A DNA stretch of 36,162 nucleotides from UBA9630 sp043725085 (lineage in GTDB: Bacteria; Patescibacteriota; Minisyncoccia; Moranbacterales; UBA2206), in the NCBI GenBank assembly GCA_043725085.1, contig JAYSLY010000056.1, forward strand, positions 1 to 36,162, read 5' to 3'. Shown in pieces: positions 1 through 7,910 of the stretch (positions within the stretch are counted from its first letter, which is position 1; each line of letters starts with the position of its first letter). The translations under genes were made by a program, and so were the position numbers. Under the pieces are notes generated by a model. The model did no database searches, had not been told where the DNA came from, and saw only the letters and a list, made by a program, of their open reading frames with translations.

Positions 1-94
1 TTTTTTTAGATTACTGTGCCAGTATTTTACGACAAATCACGGTTTTTTCAAAATGTGGGTCTCTTAGGTACTGGTTTAGTTTAGTACGGACTGG

Positions 95-1375
95 TCATAT
101 GCGCCTTATGAGCCGGATGTATTTTTCAACGGTTTCTTCCTTAAATAATTCAGCAAGCACATATTCATTATCCATATGCGCTTGACGAATATCAGACGGT
201 CCCCAAATGACAGTTTCACTTCCTGTAGTGTTAAAAATATTTCCTTCCGTATTAAAGGAAACAGTTTCAGCCGGGTAACCACTTAATTCTTCTGAGGCTC
301 TGACGATCAGTGATTCTCTTTGGGTCTCCATCGGGAATGACGGACGCTTACGTGGCCCGACATAAATATAAAACTTCTCGTTTGAAACGGTAGGTCTTAT
401 CCCATTAATCCTTTCCTCAATATTAGATCGTATAATGTCTATGAGATCATGCGGATCTTGACCTGGCACGGGCCGTATATCACATTCAACCTTAAAACCA
501 CGCGGAATAATATTTTTTGCGACCTTATCTGAAACTTTATGTTTTTCATTATTTCGTTCTCTTCCAATATGAACATCGCCTCCAATATTCATTGTTGGAA
601 ATGCGGGATTAAATCTTATGTCCGTGACCTTTTCCAGACTTTTCCTAAATTTACAGAGCTCATCAATCACATGTCCCATAGTTTTTTCAACTACGTTGGT
701 TGTCGTATCCGGATTCGAGCTATGGCACGGGTTATCCTCAATTCCAGACATTCCATGTTTTTCCATAAATGCTCCAACAATGACATCAAGGTGTATATAG
801 CCCTTATGGGCATAGACGGGCCTGAATTTCGTTGGCTCTCCGATAACAACATATTTTCCGATTATTCTTCCTTGTTGTTTGACAGCATCCCTGAGTTTTC
901 TTGCCCCAACGCAACCCACTTCTTCGTCGCTTGAAAAGCAAAGTGCGAATGGCTGCTTTAACTCTGCTGCCGAAATTGCTTCGCCCGCCTTCATGGCAAC
1001 TGCTAAGAAAAATTTCATATCGGCAATGCCCAGTCCTTGGAATACTTTTCCAATACTCTTTTGCTCTTTTTCAACAAGTGAAAATGGTCATCCGACTTTA
1101 TTGTCCCAGCCCGATCCAAAAGGAACTGTATCCATATGTCCTGAATGCACGAGCCGAGATTCTTGTCCTCCTTTTCGCGCGATAATGTTAACTTTTTCAA
1201 CAACTCTTTCCGCTACATTTTCAATCTTCGGAATCGTGGTTAGATAGGGATATCTCTCAATTACAAATCCACATCCTTCCAGGTAGTTGCAAATGAAGTC
1301 CGCCATCGGTACTGGCGACTCGCTACTGACTGTGTTGAAGCTGACCAGCTTCGCTGCTAATTCCTTGAGTTGCAT
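95..1375 (-). pseudogene. M20 family peptidase, ArgE/DapE-like, interrupted by an in-frame TGA
   Basis: Zinc-dependent amidohydrolase of the type that removes acetyl from N-acetylornithine or succinyl from succinyl-diaminopimelate. Translation from the ATG at 1375, 7 nt after a GGAGG site, gives the metal-binding HSGHMDTVP near residue 80. TGA stops it at 1090-1088, and the same frame then continues as PFSLVEKEQKS...GLGIADMK, SSDEEVGCVGAR, GEPT, AHKGY and a C-terminal AHMDNEY to a stop at 95-97. Catalytic motifs lie on both sides of the stop and the frame is unchanged, so this is one gene with a single nonsense codon (or a sequencing error). AHKGY and GEPT favour an acetylornithine-deacetylase-like protein, but substrate cannot be fixed from sequence. 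Own promoter at 1427-1455. Confidence 0.85.
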
Positions 1376-1426
1376 TGGCAATCCTCCGTTATTATGTTGT
1401 TAAAGTTCCATCCTTAGCTTCACTCA

Positions 1427-1455
1427 AAGCTAGCACTTGCAAGCCTTTGTGTCAA
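1427..1455 (-). promoter_or_regulatory. Sigma70-type promoter for the M20 gene
   Basis: On the minus strand TTGACA (1455-1450), 17 nt, then TAGCTT (1432-1427) preceded by TG (extended -10). Predicted start near 1420 gives a leader of about 45 nt with a GGAGG site before the ATG at 1375. Confidence 0.6.
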
Positions 1456-1500
1456 TAATAGCCCTGTCCTGCAAGAGTCTCGCTTGGACAGGACTCCCTC

Positions 1501-1528
1501 TTGCTTTTTTGATTCGTAAGTGTATCAT
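1501..1528 (+). promoter_or_regulatory. Putative promoter for the small gene at 1591
   Basis: TTGCTT (1501-1506), 16 nt, TATCAT (1523-1528). It is a weak match, but it lies at the right distance from a gene with a strong ribosome site. A CCTGTCC/GGACAGG inverted repeat (1463-1492) lies between this promoter and the divergent one. Confidence 0.4.
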
Positions 1529-1590
1529 TTAGGTAGGAGTATTCGTCTAGAATCAACAATCACCACGAAAATTCAAAAAGGAGGTGCTGC

Positions 1591-1818
1591 ATGTGCTATT
1601 TTAGTATTGACGACCTTGAAGGGTGCGAGGGCATAGACGTAGACGCTTTGAAGCTTCGGTCTGCAGCCATAGCAGAGCGTTACAAGAACGGCGGAGAGAT
1701 TTCAGCGGAGGACTCGGATTATATCAAAGAAAATCGCAAACTTGTAAAAATTGCTGTTGAACAACTAAACAGCAAGCTCTCAAAGAACAATGGCGATGTT
1801 CCATTCTTGGCGCGATAG
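1591..1818 (+). CDS. Small hypothetical protein, 75 aa
   Basis: I do not recognise a family. The ATG follows a very strong AAAGGAGG site at 7 nt spacing, which supports real translation. The product is acidic in its first half (FSIDDLEGCEGIDVDALK), soluble and mostly helical by composition. It has two cysteines and no membrane segment. It is monocistronic, divergent from the M20 gene, and followed by a terminator at 1919-1948. Confidence 0.65.
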   Translation: MCYFSIDDLEGCEGIDVDALKLRSAAIAERYKNGGEISAEDSDYIKENRKLVKIAVEQLNSKLSKNNGDVPFLAR

Positions 1819-1918
1819 CGTCAGTAGAGCGTGTAATACTCATAAAAAACGTCGAAAAAGGCACCCCCCCCTAGTTCTTTATTTAACTCCATTCAATAAC
1901 GCCTAATATGGCACAACC

Positions 1919-1948
1919 AGAGGTCTCCACGTGAGACCTCTTTTTTTT
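1919..1948 (+). terminator. Intrinsic terminator after the 75-aa gene
   Basis: Perfect 9-bp stem AGAGGTCTC/GAGACCTCT (1919-1927 with 1933-1941), 5-nt loop, followed by seven T. Confidence 0.85.
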
Positions 1949-2064
1949 ACAAATTATTAAGTGAGATGCCTATAGGTTTTATTATAAAAATAACACTCGC
2001 ATTCGTACCATTTCTAACAATACTAATCTAACCAACACACTATTTATTGAAGATTAATTAAAAA

Positions 2065-2093
2065 AGAGCTAACCGATGTTCCGGATTAGCTCT
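2065..2093 (-). terminator. Intrinsic terminator after the MBL-fold gene
   Basis: Stem AGAGCTAA/TTAGCTCT (2065-2072 with 2086-2093) with a further CCG/CGG pairing inside. On the minus strand it is followed by a T-rich run. Confidence 0.75.
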
Positions 2094-2155
2094 CTCTTGC
2101 TTTCTTCAATAATCAGCATATTAAGTTATTAGACGATGAAAGGGATATTCTCTCT

Positions 2156-2872
2156 TCATTGTAACTCCAACAACCACCTTTGTATGACCAACAATGCAGT
2201 ACTACGATCCATAACACTATTATGTCCAGGCAAAACCAATTTAAAATCCAACTGTTTAATAGCATTTAGCGCTCTTGCGAATTGCTCCTTATTTGAAGAA
2301 TAGCAATTAGCATAAATTTCACCATCATATAATAGATCGCCGGATAATAAAATTTTGTGCTTGTAATCATAATACACACAAGAATCACCTGAATGACCAC
2401 CGAGATTCATTACTTCAAAACTGTAATCAAACCAGCTAATCACGCTCGTTTCAATCGGAACGATGTTTGGAATCTGAATTGTAAAATCATCGCAAATTTG
2501 TTGCCCTGTTTTACTGGTTAAGTTGAAAAGCTGTGCTTCATTGAAATTTTCAGCTTTCAAATATTCCAATGCCCAATTATTACGATCGGGCATCGCATCT
2601 CCAATCTCCTTTGGAATGGCACATTCCCTTCCAGCAAAATCCTTAACACCACCGATATGATCAAAATGCGCGTGAGTCAATACTACCAAAAAATTATTAA
2701 CTCCCCCTTTTTCTATGAAGTTTCTCAAAGAAAACAGACCTAGACCGGTGTCAAAAACCAAGCAGTTGCTATCTTTTCTGAACAAAAAAATATTACAACC
2801 TTCAGTATTCCAAGGCTCATTTATTTGGAAAATATTTTCTTTAATTTTTTTCAGTACGAATTGCTCTTTCAC
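2156..2872 (-). CDS. Metallo-beta-lactamase-fold hydrolase
   Basis: A 238-aa member of the MBL-fold superfamily, whose members hydrolyse thioesters, lactones or phosphodiesters at a binuclear metal site. The signature HAHFDHIGG is at about residues 87-95, followed by a GGHSGDS segment near 158 and LSGDLLYDG near 178 as further metal-binding positions. It ends with LPGHNS near 216, which supplies the last histidine. There is no signal peptide, so it is probably cytoplasmic. GTG start (2872) chosen because GAGGAGG lies 5-6 nt upstream. It is 45 nt downstream of the VanX-like stub, probably co-transcribed, and ends at a terminator. The specific substrate is not predictable. Confidence 0.93.
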   Translation of the reverse strand: MKEQFVLKKIKENIFQINEPWNTEGCNIFLFRKDSNCLVFDTGLGLFSLRNFIEKGGVNNFLVVLTHAHFDHIGGVKDFAGRECAIPKEIGDAMPDRNNWALEYLKAENFNEAQLFNLTSKTGQQICDDFTIQIPNIVPIETSVISWFDYSFEVMNLGGHSGDSCVYYDYKHKILLSGDLLYDGEIYANCYSSNKEQFARALNAIKQLDFKLVLPGHNSVMDRSTALLVIQRWLLELQ

Positions 2873-2917
2873 GGTTCCTCCTCTCTCTCATTTTAATAAT
2901 TTAACTGTCTTGACAGA

Positions 2918-3187
2918 TTAGACCACCATAGTTCTGCATCCGTAGCTTACAAATAGGGCAAGGTTAGGATTTATTTTCTCCAATGCCTTGTTTGCCTCAG
3001 CTATTTTTTTTGCAATCGTCTCTCTCACGATAATTTTACCGTTGAAAAAATCCTTCATGTCATCCGGAGATGTTATGTATTTGTGTCCAGATAAAATATC
3101 GCAACTGCTCAGCGTTACAAAATAATCACCATTGTCGATACAATCAATTGATTTTACATCCTTGTATGTTGCAATTTTTAGTGTCAT
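2918..3187 (-). pseudogene. N-terminal fragment of a VanX/M15-like D-Ala-D-Ala dipeptidase
   Basis: An 89-aa ORF with a good GGAGGAG site before its ATG. The pattern KIIVRETIAKKIAEANKAL followed by LFVSYGCRT resembles the N-terminal third of M15 D-alanyl-D-alanine dipeptidases, where the sequence normally continues YGYRS.EVQ. Here the frame stops four residues after YGCRT. No downstream frame restores the zinc-binding His/Asp region, and the MBL gene follows immediately. I read it as a 3'-truncated gene. A small protein of independent function is possible because the ribosome site is intact. Confidence 0.55.
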
Positions 3188-3248
3188 ACCTCTCCTCCCT
3201 TTTTGCCCTGCCTCCTTTAGCTGGGTTATTTGCCATATGCTTCATTAT

Positions 3249-4022
3249 TTAGACTTGTTTTGATTTATTTTCTACAATGGCACGAACTTTTTCAATTTCA
3301 ACTCGCCCCTTTTTTTTAAACGCCGATCCGATAATTACTGAGGAAGCATATTTATTGTATCGAGAAATATTTTTTCGATCTACGCCACTTCCAATTACTA
3401 AAAATTCTCTAGGTATTATCTTTTCTATTCTTGATAAGTCGCTACCTTTCGGTGGCTTTCCAGTCCAATCGCCAGTGATAATTATTTTAGAAGCTTTATT
3501 TTTCAGAGCCAACATAGCCGAATCTTCCAATGACCGTGAACCAAGCATCTTGGCATGTTTCACGTGCACATCCGCCCATATTTCTACATTTTCTGCTCCG
3601 ATTTTTTTTCGAAAGTCTAGTATCTTTTCTGGCACTGGAATAATCTTTATTCTATCTGAGATTCTCTCAATACTGTCCACGAAGGTGTCTAACCGAATAA
3701 ACCTTCCTCTAAATTTTTTTGCCAATAAAAAGGCTGTTTCATAATCATTCAGTAGCACGCAAAATCCGAGAGGAACAGTGGCATACAGATTCAAAAAAGC
3801 CACGATATTGAACATGGTTTTTCGTTGCAAAGGATTAAGAAATTCGCCATAGGGACTTTTTTTTCCATCAAACTCATTCTCAATAATAACAGCGTCAACT
3901 CCTCCGGATTGGAGAGACAAAAAATCGGACAAGGCTTGTTGCTTTATCTCTTGAAGCTCTTCTTTTTGATCAGCCTTCGGGAATTCTGCCAAGTGTAGCA
4001 CTCCAACGATTTTAATACTCAT
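3249..4022 (-). CDS. BtpA/SgcQ-family TIM-barrel protein
   Basis: 257 aa. Start IKIVGVLHLAEFP, then SGGVDAVIIENEFDG near residues 38-52, EIWADVHVKHAKMLG near 146-160 and IITGDWTGKPP near 175-185. The ending VIGSGVDRKNISRY and VIIGSAFKKKG is the order of motifs seen in the BtpA/SgcQ family. BtpA is known from photosystem I biogenesis in cyanobacteria and SgcQ from a sugar operon. In non-photosynthetic bacteria the role is open, but the phosphate-binding loop style suggests a small phosphorylated ligand. No Shine-Dalgarno is visible before the ATG. TTGCTT-17-TACGCT ending 6 nt before the ATG suggests a leaderless start. First gene of a probable three-gene unit with the VanX stub and the MBL protein. 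Confidence 0.85.
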   Translation of the reverse strand: MSIKIVGVLHLAEFPKADQKEELQEIKQQALSDFLSLQSGGVDAVIIENEFDGKKSPYGEFLNPLQRKTMFNIVAFLNLYATVPLGFCVLLNDYETAFLLAKKFRGRFIRLDTFVDSIERISDRIKIIPVPEKILDFRKKIGAENVEIWADVHVKHAKMLGSRSLEDSAMLALKNKASKIIITGDWTGKPPKGSDLSRIEKIIPREFLVIGSGVDRKNISRYNKYASSVIIGSAFKKKGRVEIEKVRAIVENKSKQV

Positions 4023-4061
4023 AGACAGAGCGTACTACAACTAGCATAATTAAGCAAGAAA

Positions 4062-4095
4062 AAAGGATGAACACAATGATAAGTATTCATCCTTT
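4062..4095 (-). terminator. Intrinsic terminator after the frameshifted gene
   Basis: 10-bp stem AAAGGATGAA/TTCATCCTTT (4062-4071 with 4086-4095), with a T-run on the minus strand. Confidence 0.8.
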
Positions 4096-4118
4096 GAAAA
4101 AAATGGCGGTGGCGCTTT

Positions 4119-5122
4119 TCAGTGCCAAATCAGCTCCTTAGGCCAACCATCGAGAAATTTCTTCCCACCTAACCAAGTTGGACTATTTCGCGGAAGGATT
4201 CCTGTAAATAGTCCACTGTTTCTTGCTAACTCGGAGAGCTTCAAGAGATACTCCACTGCAGTTACAGGATTCTCCGAATGCTTTATCGAAGTAGCGCTCT
4301 TTTCCACTCCACGCAACGATGCTCTTCCTAACCTGGCGACTCCTTCTTCGGTTTGCGCTAATCGAGGAGACACTATTCCTATCTCGCTTCGAATAAAGGA
4401 TGCTGGTCGATGAAATAATTTTGGAAAAGAACATTCCAGCGAATCATTGAGCAGTTCCCCCTGTTTTTTATCAAACCCTAGATCATTTAGAAACCCCTTA
4501 ATATTAGGGTTATGGGAATAAAAAAATAGGGGTTGGAATTTGAGTCCGAGCTCATGGAGTTTTTGAACAATTGTTCCCCACGCCCCGCCATCCACTAAAG
4601 TGAACGGGTGATTTAGCCTCTCCTGGACTATATATTCCCAGGCCAAATCGTCCATCATTCCACCTTGATCAAGAGACAATTCGTCCTCTATTCCGCAATT
4701 CAACCTATTGACCCAAGCTTCTTTCCAATTAGAAGCGATAGGAATAACTTTTAACGGACTCGCGTCGCGCATCATCAGAACTGGACTGTACCGCGCATGG
4801 CGCATAATCCAGTCTCTCCAGCAAATAAGCACTGGTGCCCATTCTACTCCCAGATTAAAAAAAAATGTCTTCCAGGGAATCACCAGAACTATCCGTAATC
4901 CGACGCTTTAGACTCAATGCAACATCCCTCGAAAGATCTGCTCCTAGCTCAAGAGTAAGTACCTTTTCAAGCTCCGCAATCGTTTCAAATTCATAATCAG
5001 AAACTTGGAATCAACTCATCATTATAGTCTGTTCGTTGCGAGTGATTGGATATCTTGTGATAAGTAATTTGGTCACACGATATATGCTGCCTGCAGATAG
5101 TACAATAGTAATAATCATTCAT
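4119..5122 (-). pseudogene. Unknown gene with N-terminal Cys pair, broken by two frameshifts
   Basis: The only good start is the ATG at 5122, with AAGGAGG 6 nt upstream, 60 nt after argS. It encodes MNDYYYCTICRQHISCDQ... and stops after about 43 codons. A second frame carries on as SDYEFETIAELEKVLTLELG to near 4870, where a run of nine T on the coding strand shifts it again. The third frame (4119-4883) gives about 254 aa including MMRDASPLKVIP, FTLVDGGAWGTIV and FFYSHNPNIKGFL. Joining the three frames gives about 335 residues. I do not recognise the family. The 9-T run could be a sequencing error or a slippage site. Terminator at 4062-4095. Confidence 0.6.
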
Positions 5123-5181
5123 TTCTTACCTCCTTCTTCTTTAATAAGCACCCCTGTTTTTTATCTAGAACACCTTTTAAG

Positions 5182-7023
5182 CTACATCTCCTCCAATGTT
5201 TCAATTCCAAGCAAATGTAATGCGTTACTGATTGTGATAAGTGTTGCCTTGACGAGTGCGATCCGTGCTTTTTTTAACGGCGCATCTTCAACTTTAAGCA
5301 CAGAGTGCTTGCTATAGAACTGGCTGAAGCTTTGAGCGACATCAAAAACATAACTGGCAATCCGTGAAGGATTTAACTCTTTCACGGCGAACTCGACCGC
5401 TTCTGAAAATTGAGCAATCTTTTGAGCAAGGATAAGCTCTTCTCTTTCGCCCAGCACCGAATAGTCGACATCGCCAATTCCATCTGCAGAATTTCTTACT
5501 GCCCTCAGAATGGCCGCTGAACGCACATAGGCATATTGGCAATATGAAGCGGTGAAACCGTCAAGAGCGACTGATTCTTTCGGATCAAAATGAATATCCT
5601 GGCCAGGTGTCACTCTCAATAGGTGAAATTTTATCGCACCCACTGCAATAATGCTTGCTCTCTTTTCAAGTTCGTCCGCAGAAATATTCGGGTTTCTTTT
5701 TTTGATTTCACCCGAAACTATTTCCACGACATCCCCAATAAGATTGTCGGCATCGACGACTTTTCCCTCTCGTGATTTCATTTTTCCTTCGGGCAGATAA
5801 ACCATTCCATATGAAAGATGGTAACAATTTTCCGCCCAACCGTAGCCAAGTGCCTTGAGGATTGCAAACAGGCACCTGAAATGATGGACCTGCTCTGAAC
5901 CAACAACATAAATTGAACGATCCAGCTTGTGATCCTCCACTTTTCTGAGCGCCGTTCCTATGTCCTGAGTAATATACACACTTGTACCATCGGAACGTAG
6001 AACAGTCACCCTCTTGTCGCTACCGTCCTTATTCTTCCCGAATTCTTCCGGCAAGAAAAAGGTGGCAATATTTTTTTCGTCTCGCCTGAAAATACCTTTT
6101 TTGAGACCTTCTTCAATAATGTCCTTACCGAGCATATAGGTTTTCGATTCGTAGTAAAACGTATCGAATTCCAAACCGAAATTCTGGTAAGTTTTGGCAA
6201 AACCATCATAGACCCAACCGTTCATTTTTTGCCAAAGAGCTACTGTTTCTGGATCGTTTTCTTCCCACTTTTTGAGCATAGACTGAACTTCTTCGGCAAG
6301 TGATGGATCTTTATCTTCCTCCTGACTGTAACGGACATACCATTTCCCCACGAAATGATCACCCTTCAAACCTGCTGACTGTGGTGTTTCTCCCTGACCC
6401 CATCTCTGCCAAGCCAACATTGACTTGCAGATATGCACACCCCGATCATTTACAAGGTTGCTCTTTACGACATCATACCCGCCAAATGCAAGTATGTTTG
6501 AAATTGACATGCCCAGTGATCCATTCCGCAGATGTCCAAGATGAAGGGGTTTATTAGTGTTTGGCGAAAGATATTCCACCATCACTTTTTGTCCCAATCC
6601 GATATTGGAAGTTCCAAACAAAACTCCTTTTTCGATAACTTCCGAAAAAATTGACCCAAAATAAATAGAGTCTCTGACCTTGAAATTCACATACGGACCA
6701 ACGATGCTTATTTTTTCAATGATTTCATCGGAAGAAATAGCGGAGATAAGTTTAGCTATTTTTTCAATAGCTTCTTGAATTCCTTGCTTCATAGTTTCCT
6801 TGTAAGCGTCCTTTTCTTCCTTTGACATCTCTTTTTTAGAAGTTACTCCCAGGCGATTTCCGACCTCCTTTTTGACCACAGAGAAAAACTCGATTGAGAA
6901 ATTTCCGAACTTAACATCCGGAGGATAAATGACTGATAGGTTGCTGGCTTGCTTTCCCAGCGCTTTTTGGATAACCGCTTGGGTTATTCCTAAAATGTGT
7001 TGCTTAACATCATTGATATTCAT
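5182..7023 (-). CDS. argS: Arginyl-tRNA synthetase
   Basis: Class I synthetase that charges tRNA-Arg in the cytoplasm. An N-terminal ArgRS additional domain (residues 1-110) is followed by the HIGH-type motif HLGHLRNGSLG at about 160 and a long Rossmann catalytic domain. The KMSKS-type loop GKMKSREGKVVDADNL is near 412. The C-terminal anticodon-binding helices end in LLGIETLEEM, as usual. 613 aa. ATG at 7023 chosen because GAAAGGAAA lies just upstream; a TTG 10 codons earlier has no better site. Transcription appears to come from a distal promoter through a leader-peptide attenuator (7133-7265) and possibly from a weaker promoter at 7094-7122. The broken gene 4119-5122 follows it. Confidence 0.97.
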   Translation of the reverse strand: MNINDVKQHILGITQAVIQKALGKQASNLSVIYPPDVKFGNFSIEFFSVVKKEVGNRLGVTSKKEMSKEEKDAYKETMKQGIQEAIEKIAKLISAISSDEIIEKISIVGPYVNFKVRDSIYFGSIFSEVIEKGVLFGTSNIGLGQKVMVEYLSPNTNKPLHLGHLRNGSLGMSISNILAFGGYDVVKSNLVNDRGVHICKSMLAWQRWGQGETPQSAGLKGDHFVGKWYVRYSQEEDKDPSLAEEVQSMLKKWEENDPETVALWQKMNGWVYDGFAKTYQNFGLEFDTFYYESKTYMLGKDIIEEGLKKGIFRRDEKNIATFFLPEEFGKNKDGSDKRVTVLRSDGTSVYITQDIGTALRKVEDHKLDRSIYVVGSEQVHHFRCLFAILKALGYGWAENCYHLSYGMVYLPEGKMKSREGKVVDADNLIGDVVEIVSGEIKKRNPNISADELEKRASIIAVGAIKFHLLRVTPGQDIHFDPKESVALDGFTASYCQYAYVRSAAILRAVRNSADGIGDVDYSVLGEREELILAQKIAQFSEAVEFAVKELNPSRIASYVFDVAQSFSQFYSKHSVLKVEDAPLKKARIALVKATLITISNALHLLGIETLEEM

Positions 7024-7093
7024 GGTATTTTCCTTTCTTTCTTTTGTTGTCAAGGGACATCCCTTTAATATGTCACAAATGCGACATCAATAG

Positions 7094-7122
7094 AGATTAA
7101 CCTTATTTTTGAGAAAAGTCAA
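7094..7122 (-). promoter_or_regulatory. Possible second argS promoter downstream of the attenuator
   Basis: TTGACT (7122-7117), 17 nt, TAATCT (7099-7094). It would give constitutive transcription that escapes the attenuator. Match is moderate. Confidence 0.4.
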
Positions 7123-7132
7123 TGCCTTAATC

Positions 7133-7158
7133 AAAAACAAACGACCCGGAGTCGTTTG
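7133..7158 (-). terminator. Attenuator terminator in the argS leader (3:4 hairpin)
   Basis: Perfect 8-bp stem CAAACGAC/GTCGTTTG (7158-7151 with 7145-7138), loop TCCGG, then five T (7137-7133). It sits between the strong promoter and argS, so it can only make sense as a conditional terminator or as the end of a short RNA. Confidence 0.8.
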
Positions 7159-7253
7159 ACAATATTTTAAATAATTTTTGCTTATTTGAAACACTAACAA
7201 ACAACTCCCGGTTGGACTTTTGGGTTTGTACGCTGTCTTCGCGAAATTGTTTG
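7138..7253 (-). promoter_or_regulatory. Arg-responsive attenuator: alternative RNA pairings in the argS leader
   Basis: Segment 1 is CAAACAATTT (7253-7244) and segment 2 is CCGGGAGTTGTTTG (7211-7198). Segment 3 is CAAACGACTCCGGG (7158-7145) and segment 4 is GTCGTTTG (7145-7138). Segments 1:2 can form 10 pairs (two G-U), 2:3 form 13 of 14 (one G-U, one G-G mismatch) and 3:4 form the 8-bp terminator. A ribosome stalled on the Arg codons (7241-7230) would mask segment 1 and free segment 2 to pair with 3, so transcription reads into argS. A ribosome reaching the stop codon (7196-7194) would cover segment 2 and let the terminator form. Confidence 0.75.
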
Positions 7254-7265
7254 CATTTTCTTCAT
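7194..7265 (-). CDS. argS leader peptide, 23 aa, leaderless
   Basis: ATG AAG AAA ATG CAA ACA ... TAG. The peptide begins MKKMQTIS, has Arg at codons 9, 10 and 12 (CGA, AGA, CGT) and ends PGVVC. The A of the ATG lies 7 nt after the last base of a consensus -10 box, where the transcript itself should start, so no ribosome site is possible and translation must be leaderless. Its start MK..QT, its VVC end and the GTTGTTTGTTA at the stop are shared with the leader at 11322. Its likely role is to sense charged tRNA-Arg for the attenuator in which it is embedded, not to act as a protein. Confidence 0.75.
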   Translation of the reverse strand: MKKMQTISRRQRTNPKVQPGVVC

Positions 7266-7271
7266 ATTGTA

Positions 7272-7300
7272 ATTATATTGCATGTCACTGGGCCTGTCAA
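7272..7300 (-). promoter_or_regulatory. Consensus sigma70 promoter of the argS leader
   Basis: Perfect TTGACA (7300-7295), 17 nt, perfect TATAAT (7277-7272). Predicted start at about 7265, the A of the leader-peptide ATG. Confidence 0.9.
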
Positions 7301-7332
7301 GCAAATTTCATCCACTATTCCTCCTGAAAGCC

Positions 7333-7722
7333 TTATTTCAAATTCTCCAGCGCAATGTTCAAATGCATTGGTCGCGCCGGAATGACGTGCTTGGAAGTTT
7401 TACAAGGGAAAACCTCTCCTGCTAAAGCCTTCGCTATGATAATCTCCTTAGAAATTGGAATTTCTGGACGGCGCTGAAAAACCTTAATTTCACTATCAGA
7501 ATAATCCACCAAATAAGCAGGAATGTTTCGGTATCCTAGCATATACAAAGCTTTCACTCGATGGTGACCGTCTAAGATAACCAGACTATCCCGATCAACA
7601 ATAACCGGGTTGATTAGATAACCATTTTTCTCAATTTTCTCCTTCACCTTCTCCAGATTTTCCGGAATAATTTCTTCGTGAGGTTTGAGATTTTTAATAG
7701 CTATTATTTTTATTTCACCCAT
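7333..7722 (-). CDS. ParB/Srx-fold protein, SerK-like (free serine kinase family)
   Basis: 129 aa from the ATG at 7722. A start 21 codons earlier would lie inside the leader's terminator region, so I reject it. KNLKPHEEIIPENLEKVKEKI is followed by the ParB-type motif VILDGHHRVKALYMLG and then ALAGEVFPCKTSKHVIPA. The last element matches the (L)FPPKT(T/S)RH region of the SerK/SbnI group. SerK of Thermococcus makes O-phosphoserine from serine and ADP for cysteine synthesis. This copy is much shorter than the roughly 240-aa archaeal enzyme, so activity is uncertain. It is preceded by a leader ORF with three consecutive Cys codons and an attenuator, which supports a link to cysteine supply. Confidence 0.75.
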   Translation of the reverse strand: MGEIKIIAIKNLKPHEEIIPENLEKVKEKIEKNGYLINPVIVDRDSLVILDGHHRVKALYMLGYRNIPAYLVDYSDSEIKVFQRRPEIPISKEIIIAKALAGEVFPCKTSKHVIPARPMHLNIALENLK

Positions 7723-7756
7723 ACATTCATCCCTATTTTTACTTAAAAAAATAATT

Positions 7757-7780
7757 AAAAAAATCTCGATTATCTCGAGA
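7757..7780 (-). terminator. Attenuator terminator before the SerK-like gene
   Basis: Stem TCTCG/CGAGA (7780-7776 with 7768-7764), 7-nt loop, seven T (7763-7757). The stem is short, so this is weaker than the argS terminator. Confidence 0.55.
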
Positions 7781-7852
7781 AACAATGCTTATTCATCCAA
7801 AAGTTTATTTATTCAACTAACTACAAAAGTTTCCCGAAATATTGGTTTCGAG
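7764..7852 (-). promoter_or_regulatory. Cys-responsive attenuator: alternative RNA pairings
   Basis: Segment 1 is CTCGAAA (7852-7846), directly after the third Cys codon, and segment 2 is TATTTCGGGAAAC (7841-7829). Segment 3 is GTTTCTCGAGATA (7783-7771) and segment 4 is CGAGA (7768-7764). Segment 1 pairs with TTTCGGG of segment 2 (7 bp, one G-U). Segments 2:3 form 13 pairs (two G-U). Segments 3:4 form the terminator. A ribosome held at the Cys codons would cover segment 1, free segment 2 and favour the antiterminator 2:3. Confidence 0.7.
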
Positions 7853-7897
7853 GCAACAGCAACTAATTTGCATTATTTTGTCCTGTTTTTGCTTCAT
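7817..7897 (-). CDS. Cys leader peptide, 26 aa
   Basis: ATG at 7897, TAG at 7819-7817. The peptide reads MKQKQDKIMQIS then CCC (TGC TGT TGC, codons 13-15), then LETNISGNFCS. Three adjacent codons for one of the rarest amino acids, placed just before a paired attenuator structure, point to a sensor of charged tRNA-Cys. The predicted transcript start is only about 7 nt upstream, too short for a ribosome site. The downstream SerK-like gene starts 94 nt after the leader stop. Confidence 0.7.
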   Translation of the reverse strand: MKQKQDKIMQISCCCLETNISGNFCS

Positions 7898-7910
7898 ATT
7901 AGTAAGTTAA

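Larger units (their letters stand above)
1819..2155. other. Intergenic region between convergent genes
   Basis: Contains the two terminators listed separately (1919-1948 and 2065-2093) and a C-run at 1864-1870. I see no gene or other signal in the rest. Confidence 0.6.

Noticed and set aside
1088..1090. Recoding of TGA as Gly (code 25) to explain the M20 stop
   Set aside because: TGA is used as a normal stop by the methyltransferase (14687-14689), recQ and others in the window, each followed by a terminator. The large conserved genes contain no in-frame TGA.
4119..5030. A start at ATG ATG AGT followed by TGA for the unknown gene, implying readthrough
   Set aside because: A much better ribosome site lies at the ATG 5122, and a simple frameshift explains the join without readthrough.
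7724..7785. N-terminal extension of the SerK-like protein
   Set aside because: It would lie within the terminator and T-run of the attenuator and has no family similarity.
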